Shown piece by piece: positions 49,634-58,378 of a stretch of DNA of 64,000 nucleotides (positions are counted from its first letter, which is position 1; each line of letters opens with the position of its first letter). The stretch covers positions 186,001 through 250,000 of the forward strand of contig NZ_VDMR01000002.1 in the NCBI RefSeq assembly GCF_006346315.1, in the 5' to 3' direction. The notes beneath the pieces were generated by a model, which saw only the letters and a program-made list of their open reading frames with translations, did not search any database and was not told the DNA's origin. Source of the DNA: Nocardioides litoris (GTDB lineage Bacteria; Actinomycetota; Actinomycetes; Propionibacteriales; Nocardioidaceae). A program made the translations under genes and the position numbers.

Positions 49634-51910
49634 TCACCCGAGGGGGCGAGGAGCCTGGCCGTGCACCCGGACCGCGACGAGGGCGAGGTCGTCTTCCGCC
49701 CCGGCCGGCCGCATCCGCTCGACCAGTCGGTCGGCCAGCTCCGCCAGGGGGACCCCGGCCCGGATGAGGGCCACCACCGCCGTGCGGAGCCGGTCGAGCC
49801 CGGTGTCGATGGACTCCCCCCGGCGCTCGACGAGGCCGTCGGTGAACAGCAGGACCGTGGACCCCACCGGCAACGACACCACGTCGTCGGCCCGGTCGGT
49901 CTCGGGCAGGAACCCCAGCATCGGGCGGGTGCGCTCGGACCACAGGAACCGGGCCTGCGGCGTCGCCCCCGGCACGCACGGCTCCACCAGGAGCGGCGGC
50001 GGGTGGCCCGCGTTGCTCAGGCGCAGGTCGGTGACGCCGGCGACCCGCTGGTCGGCTCCCTGCTCGAAGCGGGCGACGACCGCGGTGGCGAGGGTCTCCA
50101 TCTCCAGCAGCGCGAGCGCCTCGTCGACGCGGCTCAGCACCTGGGCCGGGCCGTCGTCGGTCGTCACGGCCACCCCGCGCAGCAGGCTGCGCAGCTGGCC
50201 CATCGTCGCCGCCGCGGCGGCGTCGTGACCGACCACGTCGCCGACCACCAGGCAGGTCGCCCCGTCACGCTGGCGGAACACGTCGTACCAGTCGCCCCCG
50301 ACCTGGGCGGCGACCGAGGCAGGCGCGTAGCGCACCTCGACCTCGAGGTGGTCGGGCGTGGGCGGCGCGGTGAGCATCGAGCGCTGCAGGCCCTCGGCCA
50401 GGTCGCGCTGGTCGGTGTAGAGCTGCGCCTTCTCCAGGGCCAGCGCCGCACGGGTCGCGACCTCCTCGAGCAGCGCCAGCTCCGCCGCGGTGAACGGCGA
50501 GGAGCCCGCACCCCGGAACAGCACCAGCGTGCCGGCGACCACGTCGTGCCAGGTCAGGGGCAGCAGGACGGCCGAGACGGGGTCCATCTCGTCGAGCAGC
50601 CGCAGGGTGCGCTCGTCGTCGACCCCCTCGCGCAGCTCGCGAGCGGCGTCGGCGACGTGGCGGTGGGTGGCGGCCCCGTCGACCGCGCCGACGAGCCACG
50701 ACACCTGGGGGATGCCGGCCAGCACCGAGCGGTCGTGGCGGCACAGCGCGGTGAGCGCGACCCGCTTCGCCGGGTCGTGGTGCCAGACGCCGAGGTCGCG
50801 CACCCCGCCGCGCCAGTTGGCCAGCCGCGCGCGGCCCGGCGGACCGCTGCGCTCGGCCAGGCACACCGCACCCCAGTCGGCCATCCCCGGCACCACCGCG
50901 CGCACGACCCGCTCCGCGACCTCGTTGCGGTCGAGGGTGTCGGAGAGCACCGAGGTGACCTCGGCGACCAGGGCCGCGCGGGTCGCCTCGCGCTGGAGCA
51001 GCTCCTGGGCGTGGCGCCGCGGCGTGACGTCGTACGCCGCCCCCACCAGCCGGTGTGCGGTGCCGTCGGGTCCGGCGACGCCGCGGCCGCGGGCGCCCAC
51101 CCAGATGGTCTCGCCGTCCGGGAGGACGACGCGGTACTCGGCCTCGTAGACGCTGCAGGCGTCGACCGCCGCCTGCAGGGCCGCCCCGACCAGCGAGCGG
51201 TCGTCGGGGTGGACGCAGTCGGTGAACGCCCCGATGGTGCCCCCGAACGTCTCGCGGGTCAGGCCGAACAGGTCGAGGAGCCGGTCGTCCCAGCGCAGCG
51301 TGTCGGTCGCGAGGTCCCAGTCGAAGGCACCGACGCCGGCCGCGTCGACCGCGGTCTCCCACAGCAGCCGGTCGGCGCGGTGCTCGGCCTCGACGGCGGC
51401 GAGCTCGAGCTCGGCCATCACGGGGCCGGCCAGGTCCTCCAGGACCGCCACGTCGGCGTCGGACCATGCGCGCGCCTGCTCGCCGAAGACGCACAGCGCG
51501 CCCACGACGTGGGGCCCGGAGCGGAGCGGGACACCGAGGTAGGAGGCCGCGACCCCGGCGACGACGGGCGGCAGCGAGCGCACCCGGTCGTCGACCGCGG
51601 TCTCGGGGATGGGGACGGGTCGCGCGGCCTTGACCACGACCGAGCACAAGGACTCGGCGGCGGGAGAGGTCGCCCCCACCGACGCGTTGGCGGCACCGGA
51701 GCCGCCCATCACGGTCTGCTCGTCGGTGATCACCGAGACCTGGCCGGACCCGGCACCCACCAGGCGGGCCGCCAGGGCCGCGAGCCGGTCGAGCGCGGGG
51801 ACGCCGCCGGGGGTGGCGGCGAGGCGACGGGCCGTGCGGAGCCGGAGCACCTCGTCGGTGAGCGGTGCGCCGAACGGCCCGGTGAGGGGCGGCTGCTCGA
51901 CGTCGGTCAC
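49634..51910 (-). CDS. GAF-PAS-GAF-SpoIIE (PP2C) serine phosphatase
   Basis: A 758-residue multi-domain regulator. An N-terminal GAF domain (about 35-180) is followed by a PAS domain (about 185-310, WDDRLLDLFGLTRETFGG, YRVVLPDGETIWVGARG), a second GAF domain (about 330-500) and a PP2C/SpoIIE phosphatase (about 520-745) with metal-binding Asps in QVGGDWYDVF, VVGDVVGHD, LLFTDGLVE and AEDDLALVAV. It probably dephosphorylates a STAS antagonist in answer to a small-molecule or redox signal. The divergent RsbW-like and nearby STAS genes make a likely set. GTG 51910. Confidence 0.9.
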   Translation of the reverse strand: MTDVEQPPLTGPFGAPLTDEVLRLRTARRLAATPGGVPALDRLAALAARLVGAGSGQVSVITDEQTVMGGSGAANASVGATSPAAESLCSVVVKAARPVPIPETAVDDRVRSLPPVVAGVAASYLGVPLRSGPHVVGALCVFGEQARAWSDADVAVLEDLAGPVMAELELAAVEAEHRADRLLWETAVDAAGVGAFDWDLATDTLRWDDRLLDLFGLTRETFGGTIGAFTDCVHPDDRSLVGAALQAAVDACSVYEAEYRVVLPDGETIWVGARGRGVAGPDGTAHRLVGAAYDVTPRRHAQELLQREATRAALVAEVTSVLSDTLDRNEVAERVVRAVVPGMADWGAVCLAERSGPPGRARLANWRGGVRDLGVWHHDPAKRVALTALCRHDRSVLAGIPQVSWLVGAVDGAATHRHVADAARELREGVDDERTLRLLDEMDPVSAVLLPLTWHDVVAGTLVLFRGAGSSPFTAAELALLEEVATRAALALEKAQLYTDQRDLAEGLQRSMLTAPPTPDHLEVEVRYAPASVAAQVGGDWYDVFRQRDGATCLVVGDVVGHDAAAAATMGQLRSLLRGVAVTTDDGPAQVLSRVDEALALLEMETLATAVVARFEQGADQRVAGVTDLRLSNAGHPPPLLVEPCVPGATPQARFLWSERTRPMLGFLPETDRADDVVSLPVGSTVLLFTDGLVERRGESIDTGLDRLRTAVVALIRAGVPLAELADRLVERMRPAGAEDDLALVAVRVHGQAPRPLG

Positions 51911-52077
51911 CAGGGCTCCCTACGGGATGGCCGCGGCCGGTGCGCGGCCGGGACGTGGACCGACTGCCGACATGGTGCCACCCGCACGCTCACCCCGGCA
52001 GGGGAAGCCGCGACCACCGGTCGACCGGTGTCGATAGGCTCACGCGCGGCAGCGCGGAGCGGGAGGAGCACGCCTTG

Positions 52078-52509
52078 GTGTCGGAGCAGGTCGACAGGCG
52101 CCGTCGTACGACGTCGGTGCCGTGCAGCATCGACGCGGTCGCGCCCGTGCGCAGCGAGATGGTCGAGCACCTGACCGCCGCCGGGCTCGGGCAGCGCCAC
52201 GTCACCGACGCCGTCGCGGTGATGAGCGAGCTGGTGATGAACGCCCTGGTCCACGGCTCCCCCGACGCCGACGACTGCGTGCGCCTGACCTGGGACGTCC
52301 AGCCCGACGGCGCCGTGCGGATCGAGGTGCGCGACGAGGGCCAGTCCGCCGGCGTCGACGCGCCCGGCGCCCGGGTGGCGGTGCAGGCGCCCTCGGCGCA
52401 CGACCAGGGCGGCCGCGGGATGCGGCTGGTGGAGGCGTTCAGCCGCGAGTGGTCGGTCGACACCTCGGACGGCACCCTCGTCACCGCCCTCGTGGCTCCG
52501 CGCCCCTGA
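52078..52509 (+). CDS. RsbW-like anti-sigma/serine kinase (HATPase_c)
   Basis: A 143-residue GHKL ATPase: N box MSELVMNALVHG (Asn and His), G1 VRDEGQS and G2 QGGRGMRLVEAF. It binds ATP and would phosphorylate a STAS protein and/or hold a sigma factor. GTG 52078 is preceded by GGAGGAG at good distance; TTG 52075 is possible. Ends 12 bases from the convergent STAS gene. Confidence 0.85.
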   Translation: MSEQVDRRRRTTSVPCSIDAVAPVRSEMVEHLTAAGLGQRHVTDAVAVMSELVMNALVHGSPDADDCVRLTWDVQPDGAVRIEVRDEGQSAGVDAPGARVAVQAPSAHDQGGRGMRLVEAFSREWSVDTSDGTLVTALVAPRP

Positions 52510-52521
52510 GGCCGGGTCCGC

Positions 52522-52812
52522 TCAGCCGGGACCGACGTAGGGGACGCCGGTGACGTCGAGCACCCGGGCCGCGTGGCTGCCGGGCTCGGCGACGATGGCG
52601 AACCCCTGGCCGCGGCGCTGGGCGCGGCCGGCCGCCTGCACCAGCACGCCGAGCGCGGCGCTCGGCAGGAACGTCACCTCGACCAGCTCGACCCGCACGA
52701 CCTGGTAGGAGTCGAGCAGCTCGGCGACCTGCTCGCGAAGCTCGGGGAGGGCGGATTCCTCCACGTCGCCGGTGAGGGTCAGCACACCCCCGTCGTCGGG
52801 CTGGTCGGTCAC
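52522..52812 (-). CDS. STAS-domain anti-sigma antagonist (RsbV-like)
   Basis: A 96-residue STAS protein: LTLTGDVEESALPELREQVAELL, then VRVELVEVTFLPSAALGVLVQAA. The phosphorylated Ser normally lies in DSSGL; here the loop reads PSAAL, retaining one Ser. GTG 52812. Together with the divergent phosphatase and the facing RsbW-like gene it completes a partner-switching trio. No sigma factor gene is adjacent. Confidence 0.8.
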   Translation of the reverse strand: MTDQPDDGGVLTLTGDVEESALPELREQVAELLDSYQVVRVELVEVTFLPSAALGVLVQAAGRAQRRGQGFAIVAEPGSHAARVLDVTGVPYVGPG

Positions 52813-52918
52813 GGCGCTGAGGATAACCGGGCCACCCCCACGGACCACCGCCCTCGACGCCGTCGCGGACACGGTCACCCATGGGGGTGACGTGGGGTCG
52901 GGGTGCCACTGTGGAGGC

Positions 52919-53809
52919 ATGAGCACCTCAACCTCCTCCCTGGGCGACCTGCCCGTCCACCGCATCGGCTTCGGGGCGATGCAGCTCGCCGGACCCGGGG
53001 TGTTCGGCCCGCCCGCCGACCCCGAGGCCTGCCGCGCCGTGCTGCGCCGGGCCGTCGAGCTGGGGGTCGACCACATCGACACGGCGCAGTTCTACGGACC
53101 CGACGTGGTCAACGACCTCATCCGCGAGACCCTCCACCCCTACCCCGAGGGCGTGCGCCTGGTGACCAAGGTCGGCGCCGAGCGCGACGACCAGGGCGCC
53201 TGGGTGATGGCCTCGCGGCCCGAGCAGCTGCGCGCCCAGGTCGAGGCCAACCTGCGCTCCCTGCGCGTCGAGCGCCTCGACCTGGTCAACCTGCGCCGCC
53301 AGGAGCGCGACCACCCCGAGGCCGACGAGGCGCCGCTGGCCGACCAGCTCGGCGCCCTGGCCGACCTGCGCGAGGAGGGCAAGCTCGCCCTCGTCGGGGT
53401 CTCGAGCGTCGGCGCCGAGACGGTGCGCACCGCGATCGAGACCGTCGGGATCGGCCAGGTGCAGAACCCCTACAGCCTGCTCGACCGCTCCGACGCCGAC
53501 GTGCTCGAGCTCTGCCGCCGGCACGACGTCGCCTACGTGCCGTACTTCCCGCTCGGCTCCGCCTTCACCGGCGGCCCCGCCGCGCTCGCCGCCGACCCGC
53601 ACGTCTCCTCCGTGGCCGCCAAGCACGGCGTCACGCCGAGCCAGGTCGCGCTGGCCTGGCTGCTCGCGCAGTACGACCGGCTGCTGCTCATCCCCGGCAC
53701 CAAGTCGGTCGCCCACCTGGAGGAGAACATGGCCGTCCTCGAGGTCGACCTCGACGCCGACGACCTCGCGGCCCTCGAGCGGGTCGAGCCGGTGCGCGTC
53801 GGCCCGTGA
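52919..53809 (+). CDS. Aldo/keto reductase (His-less tetrad)
   Basis: A 296-residue aldo/keto reductase. Asp and Tyr are in DHIDTAQFYGPD, Lys in RLVTKVGAE, and the cofactor loop is LLIPGTKSVAHLEEN. The position normally holding the catalytic His reads LDLVNLRRQER, so the His is replaced. This occurs in a branch of actinobacterial AKRs, some of which still reduce aldehydes. ATG 52919 has GGAGG five bases upstream, which fixes the start. Confidence 0.87.
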   Translation: MSTSTSSLGDLPVHRIGFGAMQLAGPGVFGPPADPEACRAVLRRAVELGVDHIDTAQFYGPDVVNDLIRETLHPYPEGVRLVTKVGAERDDQGAWVMASRPEQLRAQVEANLRSLRVERLDLVNLRRQERDHPEADEAPLADQLGALADLREEGKLALVGVSSVGAETVRTAIETVGIGQVQNPYSLLDRSDADVLELCRRHDVAYVPYFPLGSAFTGGPAALAADPHVSSVAAKHGVTPSQVALAWLLAQYDRLLLIPGTKSVAHLEENMAVLEVDLDADDLAALERVEPVRVGP

Positions 53810-53818
53810 GGGTGGCTG

Positions 53819-53877
53819 CCCCGGGGGCCGACGGCTCCTGGGCTTCGTCGGTCCCGCCACTACGGCGACCCCCGGGG
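53819..53877 (+). terminator. Branched hairpin terminator after the AKR gene
   Basis: CCCCGGGGG (53819-53827) pairs with CCCCCGGGG (53869-53877), enclosing a second stem CCGACG/CGTCGG (53828-53833, 53846-53851). It begins 9 bases after the AKR stop and separates it from the TPP riboswitch. Confidence 0.55.
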
Positions 53878-53956
53878 CCCCCGGCAACGGCCCACAGCGG
53901 CCCACCCCCACCCCTTCGGCGTACGCCGGCCGGCCCGGTCGAGCCGTAGGGTCGGA

Positions 53957-54047
53957 GCACACGGCGCGGGGCGCCGGGTCGGCCGTCGGGTCGGCTCCGG
54001 CTGAGAAGCACCCGTCGAACCTGTCTAGGTAGTGCTAGCGGAGGGAC
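53957..54047 (+). promoter_or_regulatory. TPP riboswitch (THI element) upstream of thiM
   Basis: The conserved THI-box segments appear in order: GGGGCGCC (53968-53975), GGCTGAGA (53999-54006), ACCCGTCGAACCTG (54010-54023) and GTGCTAGCGGAGGGA (54032-54046). CTAG...CTAG replaces the usual CTGG...CCAG pair, keeping the helix. The last element contains the GGAGG ribosome site of thiM, so ligand binding should directly mask translation start. It controls thiM-thiE-thiD in answer to thiamin diphosphate. Confidence 0.93.
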
Positions 54048-54052
54048 GCCAG

Positions 54053-54871
54053 ATGACGAGTGCGATCGATCCTGCCCCCACGGGCGAGCAGGTGGGCGAG
54101 GTGGTCGAGGCGGTGCGCGCCGCGGCGCCCCTCGTGCACTGCATGACCAACAGCGTGGTCACCGGGTTCACGGCCAACGTGCTCCTCGCGGCCGGAGCCG
54201 CGCCGGCCATGGTCGACGCCGAGGAGGAGTCGGGGGTGCTGGCCGCCGTGGCGGGCGCGCTCCTGGTCAACCTCGGCACCGTCGACGAGCCCCGCGCGCG
54301 GGGCATGCGGGTCGCCGTCGCCGCAGCCCGCGACGCCGGGGTGCCGTGGGTGCTCGACCCGGTGGCCATCGGCGCCCTCCCCCTGCGCACCGCGCTCGCG
54401 GCCGAGCTGGTGGCGCGGGGCCCGGCCGTCGTGCGCGGCAACGCCTCCGAGGTGGCAGCCCTGGCCGGCGGCGCGGGCGGACGGGGCGTCGACTCGCTCG
54501 AGTCCCCCGACGACGTCGCCGACGTCGCGCGCGACCTGGCCGGCTCGACGCCGACGGTGGTCGCGACCAGCGGGCCGGTCGACCTGCTGACCGACGGCCG
54601 GCGCGTCGTGCGGGTCGACGCCGGCCACCCGTTGCTGACCCGGGTCACCGGGGTCGGGTGCGCCCTCGGCGCCCTCGTCGCCGCCTGCGCCGCGGTCACC
54701 GACGACAGGCTCGTCGCCGCCGCGGCCGCCACGACCTGGGTCTGCCTGGCCGGGGAGCGAGCGGCCGCAGGGGCCTCGGGACCCGGCTCGTTCGCCGTGG
54801 CGCTGCTCGACCACCTGGCCTCCCTCACCCCCGACGCGGTCGCCGCCCGGGCCACCGAGGCGCTGTCGTGA
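54053..54871 (+). CDS. thiM: Hydroxyethylthiazole kinase ThiM
   Basis: A 272-residue kinase: APLVHCMTNSVVTGFTANVLLAAGAAPAM, VLDPVAIGA, GNASEVAALAG and the catalytic loop VTGVGCALGALVAA with its anion-hole Cys. It phosphorylates 4-methyl-5-hydroxyethylthiazole in thiamin salvage. ATG 54053 is fixed by the riboswitch-embedded GGAGG. GTGA overlap with thiE. Confidence 0.96.
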   Translation: MTSAIDPAPTGEQVGEVVEAVRAAAPLVHCMTNSVVTGFTANVLLAAGAAPAMVDAEEESGVLAAVAGALLVNLGTVDEPRARGMRVAVAAARDAGVPWVLDPVAIGALPLRTALAAELVARGPAVVRGNASEVAALAGGAGGRGVDSLESPDDVADVARDLAGSTPTVVATSGPVDLLTDGRRVVRVDAGHPLLTRVTGVGCALGALVAACAAVTDDRLVAAAAATTWVCLAGERAAAGASGPGSFAVALLDHLASLTPDAVAARATEALS

Positions 54872-55521
54872 GGCCCCTCGACCCCACCCTGTACGTCGTC
54901 ACCGACACCGCGCAGTGCGGCGGGCCCGACCGGGTCGTGGCCACCGTGGCCGCGGCCGTCGCCGGCGGCGCCACCGCGGTGCAGCTGCGCGACCCGGGCT
55001 CGACCACGCGCGACCTGGTCGCCCTCGCCGAGGCGCTGCTCGCCGTGACCCGCCCGGCCGGTGTGCCGCTGGTCGTCAACGACCGGGTCGACGTGGCCCT
55101 GGCCGTGGGCGCCGACGGGGCGCACGTCGGCCAGTCCGACCTCGACCCGGTGCGTGCCCGGCGGCTGCTCGGGCCCGAGGCGCACCTGGGCCTGTCGGTG
55201 AGCACGCCTGCGCAGGCGCGGGCCGCCGCGGCCCTGCCGCCGGGCACGGTCGACCTGCTGGGGGTCGGTCCGTTGCGGGCGACCAGCACCAAGCCCGACG
55301 CCGCCCCGCCGTTCGGCCCGGCCGGGCTGGCCGCGCTGTGCGCGGCGTCCACCCTGCCCTGCGTGGTCATCGGCGGCGTGACCGCGGCGGACGCGGCGCC
55401 CGCCCGGGCCGCCGGGGCGGCCGGGCTCGCGGTCGTGTCCGCGGTGTGCGGCGCGGCGTCGCCCGCCGACGCGGCGGCCGAGCTCGTCGCGGCCTGGCAC
55501 GACGCCCGGGGCGCGGCGTGA
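54868..55521 (+). CDS. thiE: Thiamin-phosphate synthase ThiE
   Basis: A 217-residue TIM-barrel enzyme: TAVQLRDPGSTTRDLV, LVVNDRVDVALAVGADGAHVGQSDL, LLGVGPLRATSTKPDAAPPFG and VIGGVTAADA. It joins HMP-diphosphate to thiazole phosphate, yielding thiamin phosphate. GTG 54868 overlaps the thiM stop; the thiD start overlaps its own stop (GTGA). Confidence 0.96.
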   Translation: MRPLDPTLYVVTDTAQCGGPDRVVATVAAAVAGGATAVQLRDPGSTTRDLVALAEALLAVTRPAGVPLVVNDRVDVALAVGADGAHVGQSDLDPVRARRLLGPEAHLGLSVSTPAQARAAAALPPGTVDLLGVGPLRATSTKPDAAPPFGPAGLAALCAASTLPCVVIGGVTAADAAPARAAGAAGLAVVSAVCGAASPADAAAELVAAWHDARGAA

Positions 55522-56414
55522 GCGCCCGCACCCGGCCTGCCGGGCACCCCGTGGTGGCCCTGACCGTCGCCGGGTCCGACCCGAGCGGCGGGGCGGGGAT
55601 CCAGGCCGACCTCAAGACCTTCGCCGCCCTGGGCGCCTACGGCTGCGCGGTGCTCACCGGGCTCACCGCCCAGAGCACGGTCGGGGTGCGTGAGGTGGCG
55701 GCCGTGCCCGGCGCGATGGTCGCGGCCCAGCTCGAGACGCTGCTCGACGACATCGCGGTCGACGCGGTCAAGATCGGCATGACCAGCAACGCCGAGGTGG
55801 CCCGGGCCATCGCCGCCGCGCTCGGCGGACCGACCGGCACCGGGGCGCCGGTCGTCCTCGACCCGGTCATGGTCGCCACCTCGGGCGACCGGCTCCTCGA
55901 CCGCGAGGCCGAGCACGTGCTGCGCACCGACCTGCTGCCCCTCGCCGACCTGGTGACGCCCAACCTCGCCGAGGCCGCCGTCCTGCTCGGTCGCGAGCCC
56001 GCCCGCACGGCCGCCGAGGCCGCCGACCAGGCCACCGCCCTGCTCGACCTCGGCCCGACCTGGGCCCTGGTCAAGGGCGGCCACCTGCCGGGCGCGGAGG
56101 CCGTCGACCACCTCGCCGGGCCCGGCGGCGAGCGGCACGCGCTGGCCTCACCACGCGTGGTGACGAACAGCACCCACGGCACGGGCTGCACGCTGTCCTC
56201 GGCCTGCGCGGCCCTGCGCCCGACGTACGCCGGGGCCGGGGGCTGGCCCGCGACCGTGCGCGCGGCCAAGGACTACCTGCACGCCGCCCTCTCCGCCGCC
56301 GACGACCTGGTCATCGGCGGGACCGGCCACGACCCCGGGCCCTACCGCGGCCACGGGCCGGTGCAGCACGCCGTCAGGACGGGGCGACCGGCGCCGAGAC
56401 GCGCTCGGGCGTGA
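55518..56414 (+). CDS. thiD: HMP/HMP-phosphate kinase ThiD
   Basis: A 298-residue ribokinase-fold kinase: VAGSDPSGGAGIQADLKTF, GLTAQSTVGV, KIGMTSNAEV, VLDPVMVATSG, TPNLAEAAVLLG, VKGGHL and the catalytic THGTGCTLSSACAA. It phosphorylates hydroxymethylpyrimidine twice for ThiE. GTG 55518. The 3' end overlaps the convergent PPOX gene by 41 bases; the last 30 residues (RGHGPVQHAVRTGRPAPRRARA) are an extension beyond the family core. Confidence 0.95.
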   Translation: MSARTRPAGHPVVALTVAGSDPSGGAGIQADLKTFAALGAYGCAVLTGLTAQSTVGVREVAAVPGAMVAAQLETLLDDIAVDAVKIGMTSNAEVARAIAAALGGPTGTGAPVVLDPVMVATSGDRLLDREAEHVLRTDLLPLADLVTPNLAEAAVLLGREPARTAAEAADQATALLDLGPTWALVKGGHLPGAEAVDHLAGPGGERHALASPRVVTNSTHGTGCTLSSACAALRPTYAGAGGWPATVRAAKDYLHAALSAADDLVIGGTGHDPGPYRGHGPVQHAVRTGRPAPRRARA

Positions 56415-56796
56415 CCTCCAGCAGCACCCGGTCCTCCTCGACCACCGAGCGCCGGAAGTCGTCCCAGTCCTCGTGCTCGCCCGACGCCCGCCGGTAGTAC
56501 TCCACCAGCAGGTCCACCGCCTCCGGCACCCGGTGGACGACGGTGGTGCCGTCGACGTGCAGCCACGGCGCGTACCAGGCGTCGCTGACCAGGCACAGGG
56601 TCGCGCGCGGGTCGCGGGCCAGGTTGCGCGCCTTGGCCGAGCCCGCCCGGGCGGAGATCCACAACGTCTCGCGCGGCGAGGTCGTCACCGTGATCGGGGA
56701 GGACTGCAGGCTGCCGTCGCGGCGTCGCGTCACCAGCACCGCGCGGTGCTGGTCGGTGGCGTGGTCGAGGGCGGCGCGGACGAGGTCGTCGGTCAC
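56374..56796 (-). CDS. PPOX-class flavin/F420-type protein
   Basis: A 140-residue split-barrel protein: QHRAVLVTRRRDGSLQSSPITVT, ETLWISARAGSAKARNLARDPRATLCLV, then a Trp-rich dimer interface (DAWYAPWLHVDG). Matches the actinobacterial PPOX group, many of which bind F420 or FMN. Cofactor not provable here. GTG 56796 overlaps the stop of the upstream GNAT gene (GTGA), so the two are coupled. Confidence 0.85.
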   Translation of the reverse strand: MTDDLVRAALDHATDQHRAVLVTRRRDGSLQSSPITVTTSPRETLWISARAGSAKARNLARDPRATLCLVSDAWYAPWLHVDGTTVVHRVPEAVDLLVEYYRRASGEHEDWDDFRRSVVEEDRVLLEVTPERVSAPVAPS

Positions 56797-57509
56797 CCCA
56801 CCACTGTGCCTGGCACCTCCGGCACCCGGAACCCGGAGAAGAGGACCGGGCGACGGACGACGGACCCGAGGCGCTCGTAGAGGGCCCGGGCGGGGTTGCC
56901 GTCGACGACGTGCAGGAAGACCCCGTCGCCCCGGGCCGCGGCCCCGGCGGCCAGGACCGCGACGAGCCGGCCGGCCAGGCCGCGGCCGCGCGCCTCCGGG
57001 GCGGTGCACACCGCGCTGAGCTCGGTCCAGCCCGCGGGCCGCAGCCGCTCACCGGCCATCGCGACCAGCGAGCCGTCGACCCGCACCCCGACGTACCGGC
57101 CGAGCTCGAGGGTCCGCGGCCCGAACGGGCCCGGCCGGGTGCGCTCGACCAGGTCGAGGGCGTCGCCGACGTCGGCGCGACCGAGGTCGACCACCTCCCC
57201 GTCGTACGACGAGGGGCCGGCCGGCCCGGCGCGGTCGAGGACCATCTGCACGCCGGCGAGCCGGAAGACCGGTTGCCAGTCCGGCGGCGGCCCTACCTCG
57301 GCCGAGAACAGGTCGGCCAGCGCGCCGGGTCCGAGCAGGCCGGCGAGGTCGGCCCAGTCGGCCGGGCCCGCGTCGGGCGGGAGCGCGGCGAACGTCGCCA
57401 CGCCCGCGGAGTACGTCGCCGCGCGGCCGCGCGAGCGGGCCAGGGCCCGGTGGGCGCCGGCGAGGGAGGCGGCGACCGCGGCGTCGAGCGGGTGCGGGGC
57501 CGGGGTCAC
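56793..57509 (-). CDS. GNAT acetyltransferase (FR47-like)
   Basis: A 238-residue protein. The N-terminal half is a helical extension; the C-terminal GNAT domain (about 130-230) has TELSAVCTAPEARGRGLAGRLVAVLA, the canonical R-G-R-G-L-A acetyl-CoA loop, and FLHVVDGNPARALYERLGSV. It likely acetylates a small amine. GTG 57509. Coupled to the PPOX gene. Confidence 0.87.
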   Translation of the reverse strand: MTPAPHPLDAAVAASLAGAHRALARSRGRAATYSAGVATFAALPPDAGPADWADLAGLLGPGALADLFSAEVGPPPDWQPVFRLAGVQMVLDRAGPAGPSSYDGEVVDLGRADVGDALDLVERTRPGPFGPRTLELGRYVGVRVDGSLVAMAGERLRPAGWTELSAVCTAPEARGRGLAGRLVAVLAAGAAARGDGVFLHVVDGNPARALYERLGSVVRRPVLFSGFRVPEVPGTVVG

Positions 57510-57528
57510 CCGAGCATCGTGCCGGGCG

Positions 57529-58227
57529 TCAGCGGCGCCGCGAGCGGGGCCGTCGACCGCGCGCGACCGCGCCGGCGCCGACCAGCAGCAGGGCGGCGCC
57601 CAGCGCCAGGAGCCACAGGGCGGGCCCGCCCGTCCCGGGCAGGTCGATGCCGGTGCCGTCGGTGCCCGCGTCGGCCCCGGTGGCCGGCGAGACGGCGCCG
57701 CCTCCGGGACCGGTGCCCCCGCCCGAGGCCAGCACGGCCCCGGGGTCGGCCCCCGGCGCGCCCTGCTCGGGGTCGTTGGCCGCGCCGCTCTCGTCGAGCA
57801 CGCCGGCCCGCGCCCCGGCCGATCCGCGGCAGCCGGCGGCCCGGGAGGGCTCGCGCGGCGTGAAGACCGCCGTGACGCCGTACCGACCGGGCACGGTCGC
57901 ACGCGGCCCGTCGACGGTGACGGAACCGCCGTCGTAGGGCACCTCGCTGGAGCGGAGCGTGCGGCCGTCCCGGTCGAAGGTGACGCTGAAGCGGCCCTGT
58001 GCCGGCACGTTGCCCGGCAGGGTCGCGCCCACCGTCGCCCGCAGCACCCCGGAGGCGGTGGTGCGCAGGGCGACCGAGCAGGTCGACGGCACCGTGCCTC
58101 CGTAGCCGTCGGCCGCCGCGGCGGGTCGAGGCGCGAGGGCACCCGCGGGCAGCGCGAGCAGCAGCGCCACGGCCGCGGCCAGGACGGCGAACGGCAGGCG
58201 GGAGGGGCGGGGGGAGTGGGGGGTCAC
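57529..58227 (-). CDS. LPXTG cell-wall-anchored protein
   Basis: A 232-residue exported protein. Signal peptide about 10-38 (AVLAAAVALLLALPAGA). A single beta-sandwich-like region (about 45-125, with Cys50 and Cys133) precedes a disordered Gly/Pro/Asp linker. The sortase signal LPGTG (196-200) is followed by a hydrophobic segment and an RGRRPRSRRR tail. A class E or A sortase elsewhere would anchor it to peptidoglycan. GTG 58227; an ATG at 58296 adds an unlikely leader. Confidence 0.82.
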   Translation of the reverse strand: MTPHSPRPSRLPFAVLAAAVALLLALPAGALAPRPAAAADGYGGTVPSTCSVALRTTASGVLRATVGATLPGNVPAQGRFSVTFDRDGRTLRSSEVPYDGGSVTVDGPRATVPGRYGVTAVFTPREPSRAAGCRGSAGARAGVLDESGAANDPEQGAPGADPGAVLASGGGTGPGGGAVSPATGADAGTDGTGIDLPGTGGPALWLLALGAALLLVGAGAVARGRRPRSRRR

Positions 58228-58378
58228 GGGACGCACCGGGGGGAGGCGTGGACAGGGAGCCCCTCTGTTGTACCCCGCCACCCGGCTCCGCACCACCGGA
58301 ACCGCACCGGTCTAGCCCGCCCGTCGCCCTGCGGCGCGTGCGCTCGCGCGCGCCGGGCCGCGCACCGGGCCGCGCCGC

